Of a stretch of DNA of 64,000 nt, positions 1 to 8,343 are shown piece after piece. The stretch's first letter is position 1; each line of letters starts with the position of its first letter. The translations under genes were made by a program, and so were the position numbers. Below the pieces are notes generated by a model. The model was not told where the DNA came from. It worked only from the letters and a program-made list of their open reading frames with translations, and searched no databases. Location of the stretch: positions 62,001 through 126,000 of the forward strand of contig CAWADG010000006.1 of assembly GCA_963780815.1 (NCBI GenBank). Reading direction: 5' to 3'. This DNA comes from VRUE01 sp963780815. Lineage in GTDB: Bacteria; Actinomycetota; Thermoleophilia; Solirubrobacterales; 70-9.

Positions 1-172
1 GGGCGGGGGCCTGCCGAACCTGTTTGGCAGCGGCGGCGGCAATGGCGGCAGCGGTGGCGAAGGCGGCGGTGGAGGGAGCGCCGGGGGGACCGAACGAGCG
101 CTCTCCTATGCCGAATGCGTGAAGGGCGCCCACTCGGCGGCGGACCTGCAGAAGTGCGTCGAACAGCTATAG
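1..172 (+). CDS. C-terminal end of an unidentified protein (5' truncated by window edge)
   Basis: The reading frame is open from position 2 to a TAG at 170-172 and gives the last 56 residues of a protein. The visible part is a Gly/Ser-rich low-complexity linker followed by a short C-terminal segment with two cysteines (YAECVKGAHSAADLQKC), which could form a disulfide-closed helix. The pattern fits an exported protein or a membrane protein tail, but the family cannot be recognised from this fragment. The next gene follows after 33 nt on the same strand. Confidence 0.6.
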   Translation, partial: GGGLPNLFGSGGGNGGSGGEGGGGGSAGGTERALSYAECVKGAHSAADLQKCVEQL

Positions 173-179
173 CCGGGTC

Positions 180-209
180 GTGAGCGCGGAGCGCGAACAC
201 TCGTTGTGA
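180..209 (+). CDS. Micro-ORF coupled to the exchanger gene (VSAEREHSL)
   Basis: A 9-codon frame starts at GTG 180 and ends at TGA 207-209. Its stop overlaps the GTG start of the next gene at 206 in a GTGA arrangement. Nearly the same micro-ORF (MSAEREES) stands before the membrane protein gene at 3904 with the same overlap. The reading as a translated coupling leader is an inference: the conservation is seen directly, translation is not shown. It could also be only a conserved DNA or RNA element carrying a GGAG. Confidence 0.4.
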   Translation: MSAEREHSL

Positions 210-1207
210 GCTACGTCCTGCTGGCGGCCAGCTTCGCCGTCATCCTCGCCGGCGCGCTGCTGTTCACCAACGCCGTCGAGTGGCTCGGCCACCGGCTGAA
301 ACTGGGCGAAGGAGCCGTCGGCAGCATTCTCGCGGCGGTCGGCACGGCGATGCCGGAGACGCTGATAGCGATCGTCGCGCTGGTCGGCAGTGCCGAAGGC
401 GGCGAAGACGTCGCGATCGGGGCGATCGTCGGCGCGCCGTTCCTGCTCGCGACGCTTGCGATGGGCCTCGTCGGCCTCTTCGCCTACGTCTACCGCGACC
501 GCCGCGAGCAGGGCCTCAGGCTCGACGCCCACAGCCCGACCCTCGAGCGGGACCTCGTCTTCTTCCTCGTCTTCTTCGCGCTCTCGCTGGCGCTCTCCTG
601 GGGGGCTCCGGCCGCGGTGCGGATGCCGATCGGGGTGGTCGTCTTCCTCGCCTATGCCGTCTACATCCGGCGCACGCTGATGGGCGGCGGCGAGGTCCAG
701 TCGCATGGGTCGCTCGACCCGTTGGTCTTCGAGCGCCGCGCCGAGTACAGGACCAACCCGGGGATCGGGATCTGCGTCCTCCAGCTACTGGTCGGACTCG
801 GGGCGATGGTCGGCGGCGCCCACCTCTTCGTCGAGGAGCTACTCAACATCGCCGACAGCCTCGGCGTCCAGGCGGTCGTCCTCTCGCTCGTCCTCGCCCC
901 GCTCGCGACCGAGCTGCCGGAGAAGGTCAACAGCTTCTTCTGGATCAGGGAGGGGAAGGACTCGCTCGCGCTCGGCAACATCACCGGCGCGATGGTCTTC
1001 CAGTCGACGATCCCGTTCGGGATCGGCCTGCTGTTCACCGACTGGTCGCTGAGCGGGGACGCCGCGCTCTCGGTCGCCCTCGGCCTCGTCGGCGGCTTCC
1101 TCGCCTACGAGACGCTTCACAGGCGCGACCGTTTCTCGCTGCCGGTCGTCGTCGCCTGGTTCGCGCTCTACGCCAGCTACATCGTGGTCGTGGCGCTGAC
1201 GGCCTGA
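206..1207 (+). CDS. Sodium/calcium exchanger family (CaCA) membrane protein
   Basis: The 333-residue product is almost wholly hydrophobic, with about ten membrane helices, and is probably a cation/Ca2+ antiporter of the CaCA superfamily in the plasma membrane. Two inverted alpha-repeats can be recognised: one around residues 34-60 with GTAMPE, and one around residues 220-270 with APLATELPE followed by GNITGAMVFQS. In known CaCA members these conserved acidic and small residues line the ion path. The length matches YrbG-like bacterial members. GTG 206 is chosen because it overlaps the micro-ORF stop and leads straight into the first hydrophobic helix. The ion preference cannot be read from the sequence. 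Confidence 0.85.
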   Translation: MSYVLLAASFAVILAGALLFTNAVEWLGHRLKLGEGAVGSILAAVGTAMPETLIAIVALVGSAEGGEDVAIGAIVGAPFLLATLAMGLVGLFAYVYRDRREQGLRLDAHSPTLERDLVFFLVFFALSLALSWGAPAAVRMPIGVVVFLAYAVYIRRTLMGGGEVQSHGSLDPLVFERRAEYRTNPGIGICVLQLLVGLGAMVGGAHLFVEELLNIADSLGVQAVVLSLVLAPLATELPEKVNSFFWIREGKDSLALGNITGAMVFQSTIPFGIGLLFTDWSLSGDAALSVALGLVGGFLAYETLHRRDRFSLPVVVAWFALYASYIVVVALTA

Positions 1208-1213
1208 GCGGTC

Positions 1214-1684
1214 TCAGGCCGCCTGCAGCTCGGCGAGCGCCTCGAGCACGACCTCGTCGTGGGTCTTCGGCGAGACCTTCGGGAAGACCCTCGCGATCGT
1301 CCCGTCGGCGTCGATCAGAAAGGTCGCCCGCTGTACCCCCCAGTACTTCTTGCCGTACATCGACTTCTCGCCCCAGGTCCCATAGGCCCCGGCGACCGAG
1401 TGGTCGGCGTCGGCGAGCAGGGTGAAGTCGAGGTCGTACTTCGAGGCGAACTTCGCCACGGCGTCGACATCGTCCGGCGAGACGCCGATCACCCTGGCGC
1501 CAGTCGCGGCGTACTCGGAGCGGTGGTCGCGGATCCCGCAGGCCTGGGTCGTGCAGCCGGGCGTGTCGGCGCGTGGGTAGAAGTAGAGGACGACGGTCTG
1601 ACCGCGCAGGTCGGAGAGGGTCAGCTCGTCGCCGTTCTGGTCGGGCAGGGTGAAGTCGGGAGCCTCGCTGCCCGCCTCGAGCAC
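1214..1684 (-). CDS. bcp: Thioredoxin-dependent peroxiredoxin, BCP type
   Basis: The 156-residue protein is a BCP/PrxQ-type thiol peroxidase that reduces H2O2 and organic peroxides in the cytoplasm using thioredoxin. It has the AhpC/TSA fold signature PDFTLPDQNG near the N-terminus and the active-site motif YPRADTPGCTTQACG. Cys44 is the likely peroxidatic residue and Cys49 the resolving one, the C-x4-C spacing of atypical 2-Cys BCP proteins. The start is GTG 1684, only 3 nt after the stop of the upstream gene, so it is the last gene of a three-gene leftward operon. It ends 6 nt from the convergent exchanger gene. Confidence 0.92.
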   Translation of the reverse strand: MLEAGSEAPDFTLPDQNGDELTLSDLRGQTVVLYFYPRADTPGCTTQACGIRDHRSEYAATGARVIGVSPDDVDAVAKFASKYDLDFTLLADADHSVAGAYGTWGEKSMYGKKYWGVQRATFLIDADGTIARVFPKVSPKTHDEVVLEALAELQAA

Positions 1685-1687
1685 GAC

Positions 1688-2023
1688 CTAGTCCTCGCGG
1701 CCAGGCTCTTGACCGGTCTCGTCGCCGTCGAGCTCGTCGTCGCCCTGCTCCAGCGCGGTCGCCGAGACCGATCCACCCGAGCCGGGGTGGTAATGGGTCT
1801 GGAAGCGCTCGAGGGCCTCGTCGCGGCGGTCCTCGTCGACCGGGACGTCGTCGGACACGCGGACCCAATCGGCGCCCTCGTAGTCCTCCATGTTGAAGAC
1901 CTCCTGGTCGAGCGAGGCCGAGTCGTCGACGATCACGATCACCTCGGTCTGGGGGTTGAAGTAGGTCCCCGGCTGCATCAGCAGCTCCTCGACCTCGTAG
2001 AGATTCTCCTTTGCCGCTGTCAT
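1688..2023 (-). CDS. Hypothetical acidic protein, 111 aa
   Basis: I do not recognise this protein. It is soluble, acidic (many Asp/Glu) and has no signal peptide. The N-terminal half (ENLYEVEELLMQPGTYFNPQTEVIVIVDDS) looks folded, and the C-terminal ~30 residues are low-complexity acidic and probably disordered. Its ATG at 2021-2023 overlaps the upstream gene's TGA (ATGA), and the peroxiredoxin starts 3 nt after its stop, so it is co-translated with both. A role connected with peroxide defence is only a guess from context. Confidence 0.7.
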   Translation of the reverse strand: MTAAKENLYEVEELLMQPGTYFNPQTEVIVIVDDSASLDQEVFNMEDYEGADWVRVSDDVPVDEDRRDEALERFQTHYHPGSGGSVSATALEQGDDELDGDETGQEPGRED

Positions 2024-2487
2024 CTACCCTCGAATCCTATGAGATCGGCGAGTTGGCGTTCGGTCTCGGCCTCGACGTCGAGCGGCTCCTCGCCCCGCCT
2101 TGCGCGGCGTTCGTTGCGGGCGATGACAAGGGCGCGCACCTCTGCGCGCAGCTCCTCGTCGTGTTCGCCTCCCGTCGCCTCGGCCTCGAGGTCGAGCAGG
2201 CGGGCGACCTCGGCGTCGACGTCGATCTCCTCGGCCTCGCCCCGGCGCCGCCGGCGATAGGCCTTCGCCTCGAGCATCTGGCGGGCCTCGGTCTCCTGCA
2301 GCGCCCGGTCGGCCTCCGTGGGCGCCCCCAGGCGTGCCGGCGGCGGGGCCTCTTCGATCGAGAACCGGCCGCCGCCGATGTCCCGCCAAGCCCGCCCGGA
2401 GCGGGCGAAGCTGACCGCCGCGATCGGCAGCGCGGCAATCGTGATCAGGCCAATCGCCATGCCGCTGGAGATCTCGATCGCCGCCAT
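2020..2487 (-). CDS. Small single-pass membrane protein with charged cytoplasmic tail
   Basis: The 155-residue protein has one N-terminal hydrophobic segment (roughly residues 8-27) followed by a highly charged, Glu/Arg-rich, probably helical region with no recognisable domain. ATG 2487 is chosen because the hydrophobic segment follows directly; the much longer open frame upstream lies antisense to the acyl-CoA dehydrogenase gene. It is the first gene of the operon that continues through the 111-aa protein (ATGA overlap) to the peroxiredoxin. Function unknown. Confidence 0.65.
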   Translation of the reverse strand: MAAIEISSGMAIGLITIAALPIAAVSFARSGRAWRDIGGGRFSIEEAPPPARLGAPTEADRALQETEARQMLEAKAYRRRRRGEAEEIDVDAEVARLLDLEAEATGGEHDEELRAEVRALVIARNERRARRGEEPLDVEAETERQLADLIGFEGR

Positions 2488-2543
2488 CGCCCAAGGGTAG
2501 GGGTCGCACGGCTGGCGCGGCCATTCGCTACTCTTCGAACTGG

Positions 2544-2559
2544 TTGACTGACCAGTCAA
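2544..2559. promoter_or_regulatory. TetR/FadR-like operator before acyl-CoA dehydrogenase gene
   Basis: The inverted repeat TTGACT-GACC-AGTCAA has perfect 6-bp arms with a 4-bp centre and lies 40 nt upstream of the acyl-CoA dehydrogenase start. Its TTGACT arm could also be a -35 box. The layout resembles operators of TetR-family fatty-acid-degradation regulators such as Bacillus FadR (TGAATGA-type arms). Repression relieved by acyl-CoA is an inference. Confidence 0.55.
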
Positions 2560-2598
2560 TCGGGCACTACTCCCACCGAAAAGAAGGAGCTTCGAGCA

Positions 2599-3831
2599 GT
2601 GGTTGACTTCACCCTGACCGACGAGCAGAAGGACCTGCGCGAGCTGGCGCACAATTTCGCGGACAAAGAGATCCGCAAGGTCGCGTGGGAGTACGACAAA
2701 GAGGGCACCTGGCCGCAGGAGATCATCGAGAAGGCCTGGGAGGTCGGGTTGATGAACACCCACATCCCCGAGGCCTACGGTGGTCCCGGCCTCGACTACC
2801 TCTCCGGTTGCATCATCGAGGAGGAGATGGGCTGGGGCTGCTCCGGGATCGGCACCTCGCTGATGGCCAACGGCCTCGCCTCGGCGCCGATCACGCTCGG
2901 CGGCTCGGAGGAGACGAAGAAGAAGTACCTCGGCGCCCTCTGCGAGGAGCCGAAACTCGCCTCTTTCTGCCTGACCGAGCCCGACGCCGGCTCGGATGTC
3001 TCGGGGATGAAGACCCGCGCCATCAAGAAGGGCGACAAGTACGTCATCAGCGGCTCGAAGTGCTTCATCACCAACGGCACCTACGCCGACTACTTCACCG
3101 TCTACGCCAAGACCGATCCCGAGGCCGGCCACCGTGGGATCAGCGCCTTCGTCGTCGAGGCCGACCTTCCCGGGGTCACCGTCGACAAGAAGGAGGACAA
3201 GATGGGCCAGCGGGCCTCGAACACCGCGACCATCTCCTTCGACGAAGTCGAGATCCCGGCCGAGAACCTGATCGGCGAGGAAAACAAGGGCTTCAAGCTG
3301 GCGATGATGACGCTCGACCGCACCCGCCCGGGCGTCTCGGCGATGGCGGTCGGCATCGGCCGCGCCGCGACCGAGTTCGCGACCGAGTACTCCAAAGAAC
3401 GGGTCCAGTTCGGGGTCCCGATCGCGATGCACCAGGCGATCCAGTTCATGATCGCCGACATGGCGACCAAGGTCGAGGCGGCCCGGCTCCTGGTCTGGAA
3501 CTCAGCTGTCCTGCTCGACCAGGGCCTGCGGAACAGCAAGGTCTCCTCGATGGCGAAGCGCTTCGCCGCCGACTCGGCGATGGAGATCTGCGTCGACGCC
3601 GTCCAGGTCTACGGCGGCTACGGCTTCATCAAGGAGTATCCGGTCGAGAAACTGATGCGTGACGCCAAGATCATGCAGCTCTACGAGGGCACGAGCCAGA
3701 TCCAGCGTCTCGTGATCGCGAAAGAAGTTCTGCTGCCGCGCCAGGCGGACGAGCCGACCCCTGAGGCCGAAGCTCTGGCCGCGAAGGAGTCCGAGCAGAG
3801 CCAGGCCGAGCAGGCGGCAGCGACCGTCTGA
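2599..3831 (+). CDS. Acyl-CoA dehydrogenase
   Basis: The 410-residue FAD enzyme catalyses alpha,beta-dehydrogenation of an acyl-CoA thioester, the first step of beta-oxidation or branched-chain amino-acid catabolism, passing electrons to ETF. The three-part ACAD fold is present: an N-terminal helical domain, a middle beta-domain with FCLTEPDAGSD, and a C-terminal helical domain ending in YEGTSQIQRL. The Glu of YEGTSQIQ (about residue 363) is at the usual catalytic-base position. The last ~35 residues are a charged Glu/Ala-rich extension not needed for the fold. GTG 2599 follows an AAGGAGC ribosome site. The palindromic operator upstream suggests control by a TetR-type repressor encoded elsewhere. 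The acyl-chain preference cannot be told. Confidence 0.92.
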   Translation: MVDFTLTDEQKDLRELAHNFADKEIRKVAWEYDKEGTWPQEIIEKAWEVGLMNTHIPEAYGGPGLDYLSGCIIEEEMGWGCSGIGTSLMANGLASAPITLGGSEETKKKYLGALCEEPKLASFCLTEPDAGSDVSGMKTRAIKKGDKYVISGSKCFITNGTYADYFTVYAKTDPEAGHRGISAFVVEADLPGVTVDKKEDKMGQRASNTATISFDEVEIPAENLIGEENKGFKLAMMTLDRTRPGVSAMAVGIGRAATEFATEYSKERVQFGVPIAMHQAIQFMIADMATKVEAARLLVWNSAVLLDQGLRNSKVSSMAKRFAADSAMEICVDAVQVYGGYGFIKEYPVEKLMRDAKIMQLYEGTSQIQRLVIAKEVLLPRQADEPTPEAEALAAKESEQSQAEQAAATV

Positions 3832-3880
3832 GACGGAGGCGGTTGCCCCCCTCGATCCCCGCGCGTAGGATCGAAGGGGA

Positions 3881-3907
3881 ATGAGCGCGGAGCGAGAAGA
3901 GTCGTGA
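3881..3907 (+). CDS. Micro-ORF coupled to membrane protein gene (MSAEREES)
   Basis: An 8-codon frame runs from ATG 3881 to TGA 3905-3907. The stop overlaps the GTG start (3904) of the following gene in a GTGA arrangement, exactly as at position 206. Sequence and spacing match the copy at 180-209 in about 22 of 26 bases. Translational coupling is inferred; a repeated non-coding leader element is the alternative. Confidence 0.4.
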   Translation: MSAEREES

Positions 3908-4632
3908 TGGAGCCTTCGCGCAAGCAGATCAGCGTCGGCGACGTCCTCGGCGAGGCATTCTCGATCTACGGGCAGAACTTCGGCGCCCTGATCGGCGGCG
4001 CGCTCGTGGTCTTCGTCATCGTCGGGATCGCAACCGGCCTGCTTCAGAATGCGGGTGGCCTGATCCTCGGGACCCTGGCGTTGATCGTCGACCTGGTCGG
4101 CCGGGCGATATTCGTCGGTTTCGTCGTCAAGCTAGTCCAGGATGTCCGCGACGGCAGGCGCGACCACTCGGTCGCCGACCTCTTCTCCTCGGCCTCGGAC
4201 GCGATCGTGCCCCTGATCGCGTTCGGGATCCTGTTCGGGATAGCGGTGGGCATCGGTTTCCTGCTGCTCGTCATCCCGGGCTTCTTCCTGTTGACGATGT
4301 GGTCGGTGGGGGCGCCGGCGATCGTCGTCGAGAAGGAGGGTCCGATCGGCGCCTTCGGACGCAGTTGGAAACTCGTCTGGGGCGACGGCTGGAGGGTCTT
4401 CGCCGTGATCGTCGTCGTCTTCCTGATCGTCCTCGCCGCGACCCTGGTGCTGGTGGCGATCGCCAACGCGATCAACGGCGGGGTCCTGAACCTGATCGCG
4501 TCGATCATCGCGGGCGCGATCACGGCGCCCGTCTATGCGCTCGCGGCCACCGTCCTCTTCTTCAACCTCGGCGGCGGCGATCACGCCGCCGCCGGCCAGG
4601 CCACGACCGCGACACCGCCGCCGGGTCCCTGA
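3904..4632 (+). CDS. Multi-pass membrane protein (DUF975/GDPD-membrane-domain-like)
   Basis: The 242-residue integral membrane protein has about six hydrophobic helices separated by short Gly-rich turns, and a Pro/Thr-rich end. The N-terminal pattern SVGDVLGEAFSIYGQNFGALI is typical of bacterial proteins related to DUF975/DUF4013 or the membrane domain of glycerophosphodiester phosphodiesterases, whose role is unclear. GTG 3904 overlaps the stop of the conserved micro-ORF; ATG 3907 is an alternative. The DUF2252 gene starts 2 nt after its stop, so the two are surely one operon. Confidence 0.7.
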   Translation: MMEPSRKQISVGDVLGEAFSIYGQNFGALIGGALVVFVIVGIATGLLQNAGGLILGTLALIVDLVGRAIFVGFVVKLVQDVRDGRRDHSVADLFSSASDAIVPLIAFGILFGIAVGIGFLLLVIPGFFLLTMWSVGAPAIVVEKEGPIGAFGRSWKLVWGDGWRVFAVIVVVFLIVLAATLVLVAIANAINGGVLNLIASIIAGAITAPVYALAATVLFFNLGGGDHAAAGQATTATPPPGP

Positions 4633-4634
4633 CG

Positions 4635-6008
4635 ATGGGCGTCGCGGAGAGGGCCGCCGCCGGCAAGGAGGCCCGCACGCGGGTCCCGCGCTCCTCCCAC
4701 GCCGGATGGGAGGCGGACAGCAAGAGGGAGGACCCGGTCGAGATCCTCGAAAAGCAGGCCGCCGCCAGGGTGCCCGAGCTGCTCCCGATCCGCTACGGGA
4801 GGATGGCGGTCTCGCCGTTCACCTTCTACCGCGGCGCCGCGGCGGTGATGGCGGCCGACCTGGCCGGAACGCCGGTCTCAGGCCTGCGGGTGCAGATGTG
4901 CGGCGACGCCCACCTCTCCAACTTCGGCGTCTTCGCCGCCCCCGACCGGCGCCTCGTCTTCGACCTCAACGACTTCGACGAGACGCTGCCCGGGCCCTGG
5001 GAGTGGGACGTCAAGCGGCTCGCCGCCAGCTTCCAGATCGCGGCCCGCGACAACGGCTTCAAGCGCAAGGACCGGACTGCGGTGGTCGAGACCGTGGCGC
5101 GCACCTACCGCGAGGCGATCCGCGAGTTCGCAAAGCTTCGCAACCTCGAGATCTGGTACGCACGCCTGGACGCCGAGCAGGTGCTGCAGTCGCTCAAAGC
5201 CGAGCGGCCGAAGTCGGTGAAGAAAGTCGAGAAGGCCGCGGCGAAGGCACGGGCCAAGGACAGCCTGCGGGCCCAGGCCCGCCTGACCCACAGGGTCGAT
5301 GGCGAGCTTCGAATCGTCAGCAAACCGCCGCTCATCGTCCCCGTCGAGGAGATTTCGGGTGCCGCCGAGTTCGACTTCGAAACGGTGATTCGCAAGGTCC
5401 TGGACGAATACACGGACACCCTGAAGGGGGATCGCGCCCACCTGCTGGAGGGTTACGAGTTCCGCCACATGGCCCACAAGGTCGTCGGCGTCGGCAGCGT
5501 CGGTACCCGCGCTTGGATCATCCTTCTCACCGGCCGCGACGAAGGCGACCCATTGTTCCTCCAGGCCAAGGAAGCACAGTCGTCGGTGCTCGAGCCATAC
5601 GCCGGCGGTGGCCGGTTTCGCAATCACGGACGGCGGGTGGTGGAGGGACAGTGGCTGATGCAGGCCGCCAGCGACATCTTCCTCGGCTGGTGCTCCAGTG
5701 TCGGCCCCGACGGCCGGCGCCGCGACTTCTACGTGCGCCAGCTGTGGGACCAGAAGGGGTCGAGTGACATCGAAACGATGGCTCCCCGGGCGATGGAGAT
5801 CTACGCGCGCGTGTGTGGCTGGAGCCTGGCGAGGGCCCACGCGCGCTCCGGCGACGCCGTTGCGATCGGCGCCTACCTCGGCTCCGGCGCGGCGTTCGAC
5901 GCGGCGATTGCCGATTTCTCCGATGCCTACGCCGACCAGAACGAGCGCGACCACGCCGCGCTCCTGGCCGCGATCGAGTCCGGCCGCCTCGAGGCCGAGG
6001 ACGCCTGA
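4635..6008 (+). CDS. DUF2252 family protein
   Basis: The 457-residue protein belongs to DUF2252, a bacterial family with a kinase/phosphotransferase-like fold whose substrate is not established. The diagnostic motifs are CGDAHLSNFG at residues 89-97 and VFDLNDFDETLPGPWEWD at about 108-125; these resemble the catalytic loop and the metal-binding acidic loop of aminoglycoside-phosphotransferase-like kinases. ATG 4635 lies 2 nt after the preceding stop, and the length equals the family's usual 400-460 residues. It is co-transcribed with the membrane protein at 3904. It ends 5 nt from the convergent typA gene, and no hairpin was seen in that gap. Confidence 0.85.
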   Translation: MGVAERAAAGKEARTRVPRSSHAGWEADSKREDPVEILEKQAAARVPELLPIRYGRMAVSPFTFYRGAAAVMAADLAGTPVSGLRVQMCGDAHLSNFGVFAAPDRRLVFDLNDFDETLPGPWEWDVKRLAASFQIAARDNGFKRKDRTAVVETVARTYREAIREFAKLRNLEIWYARLDAEQVLQSLKAERPKSVKKVEKAAAKARAKDSLRAQARLTHRVDGELRIVSKPPLIVPVEEISGAAEFDFETVIRKVLDEYTDTLKGDRAHLLEGYEFRHMAHKVVGVGSVGTRAWIILLTGRDEGDPLFLQAKEAQSSVLEPYAGGGRFRNHGRRVVEGQWLMQAASDIFLGWCSSVGPDGRRRDFYVRQLWDQKGSSDIETMAPRAMEIYARVCGWSLARAHARSGDAVAIGAYLGSGAAFDAAIADFSDAYADQNERDHAALLAAIESGRLEAEDA

Positions 6009-6013
6009 GGTAC

Positions 6014-7846
<1,833 letters not shown>

Positions 7847-7870
7847 GTTCGATCCCGGCTCCTGGCCAGG

Positions 7871-7905
7871 GTAGGAAAAGAAGAGGCCCGCCGGTGGCGG
7901 GCCTC
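7871..7905 (-). terminator. Intrinsic terminator of the cold-shock gene
   Basis: Positions 7883-7905 form a perfect 10-bp stem (GAGGCCCGCC paired with GGCGGGCCTC) with a 3-nt loop. Read leftward it is followed by a T-rich run (TTCTTTTCC). It lies 24 nt after the stop codon of the cold-shock gene and before typA. Confidence 0.85.
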
Positions 7906-7929
7906 GTCAGCGCAGAAGGTCAGCGCGTT

Positions 7930-8136
7930 CTACGAGGTCTGCTGGACGCTCGCCGCGGCGGGCCCCTTCGGGCCTTCCTCGGACTCGTAGGACACCTTCG
8001 AGCCCTCGGTCAGGGACTTGAAGCCCTCGCCGAGGATGGCGCTGTGGTGGACGAAGACGTCCTTCGAGCCGTCATCGGGAGTGATGAACCCGTAGCCCTT
8101 GTCGTCGCTGAACCACTTGACTGTTCCGGTTGGCAT
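7930..8136 (-). CDS. Cold-shock protein (CspA family)
   Basis: The 68-residue single cold-shock domain is an RNA/ssDNA-binding chaperone of the cytoplasm. Both nucleic-acid-binding motifs are intact: RNP1-like KGYGFI (residues 13-18) and RNP2-like VFVHH (27-31). WF at 8-9 and the C-terminal GPKGPAAASV fit the family. ATG 8136 is preceded by GGAGG at good spacing; the overlapping ATG at 8140 is in another frame. The ~200 nt upstream hold no gene on this strand and may carry the long 5' leader usual for csp mRNAs, but no clear promoter was identified. Expression ends at the hairpin at 7883-7905. Confidence 0.95.
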   Translation of the reverse strand: MPTGTVKWFSDDKGYGFITPDDGSKDVFVHHSAILGEGFKSLTEGSKVSYESEEGPKGPAAASVQQTS

Positions 8137-8313
8137 GCATTGCCTCCACTTCGTGTGCTGCGAACGCGGAGGATGCTGGTGAAGCAACGACGCGAGCGCT
8201 ACGCACGGCTTTTTCCGGGTATCGACCCGGACTGGTGGCCGGACCGTAGCATGCTGGCGGGCGAGATCGGCCTCTCTGCGCATCCCACGGATACATTCAG
8301 GGTTCAAGGGGAG

Positions 8314-8343
8314 ATGGTGACAACCGATACCTTTGACCTGTGA
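8314..8343 (+). CDS. Possible leader peptide coupled to the subtilase gene (MVTTDTFDL)
   Basis: A 9-codon frame from ATG 8314 ends in TGA 8341-8343, overlapping the GTG start of the protease gene at 8340 (GTGA). The main start has no Shine-Dalgarno of its own, which would fit coupling, but the purine run AAGGGGAG touches the micro-ORF's ATG and is too close to serve it well. The sequence is unlike the two SAERE micro-ORFs, so this is weaker. Confidence 0.25.
   Translation: MVTTDTFDL

Noticed and set aside
4299..4634. Upstream extension of the DUF2252 frame
   Set aside because: It is an Arg-rich frame shadow of the membrane protein gene; the family N-terminus begins at ATG 4635.
7883..7905. 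Operator for typA
   Set aside because: The perfect GC stem followed by a T-run on the leftward strand is a textbook terminator for the cold-shock gene.
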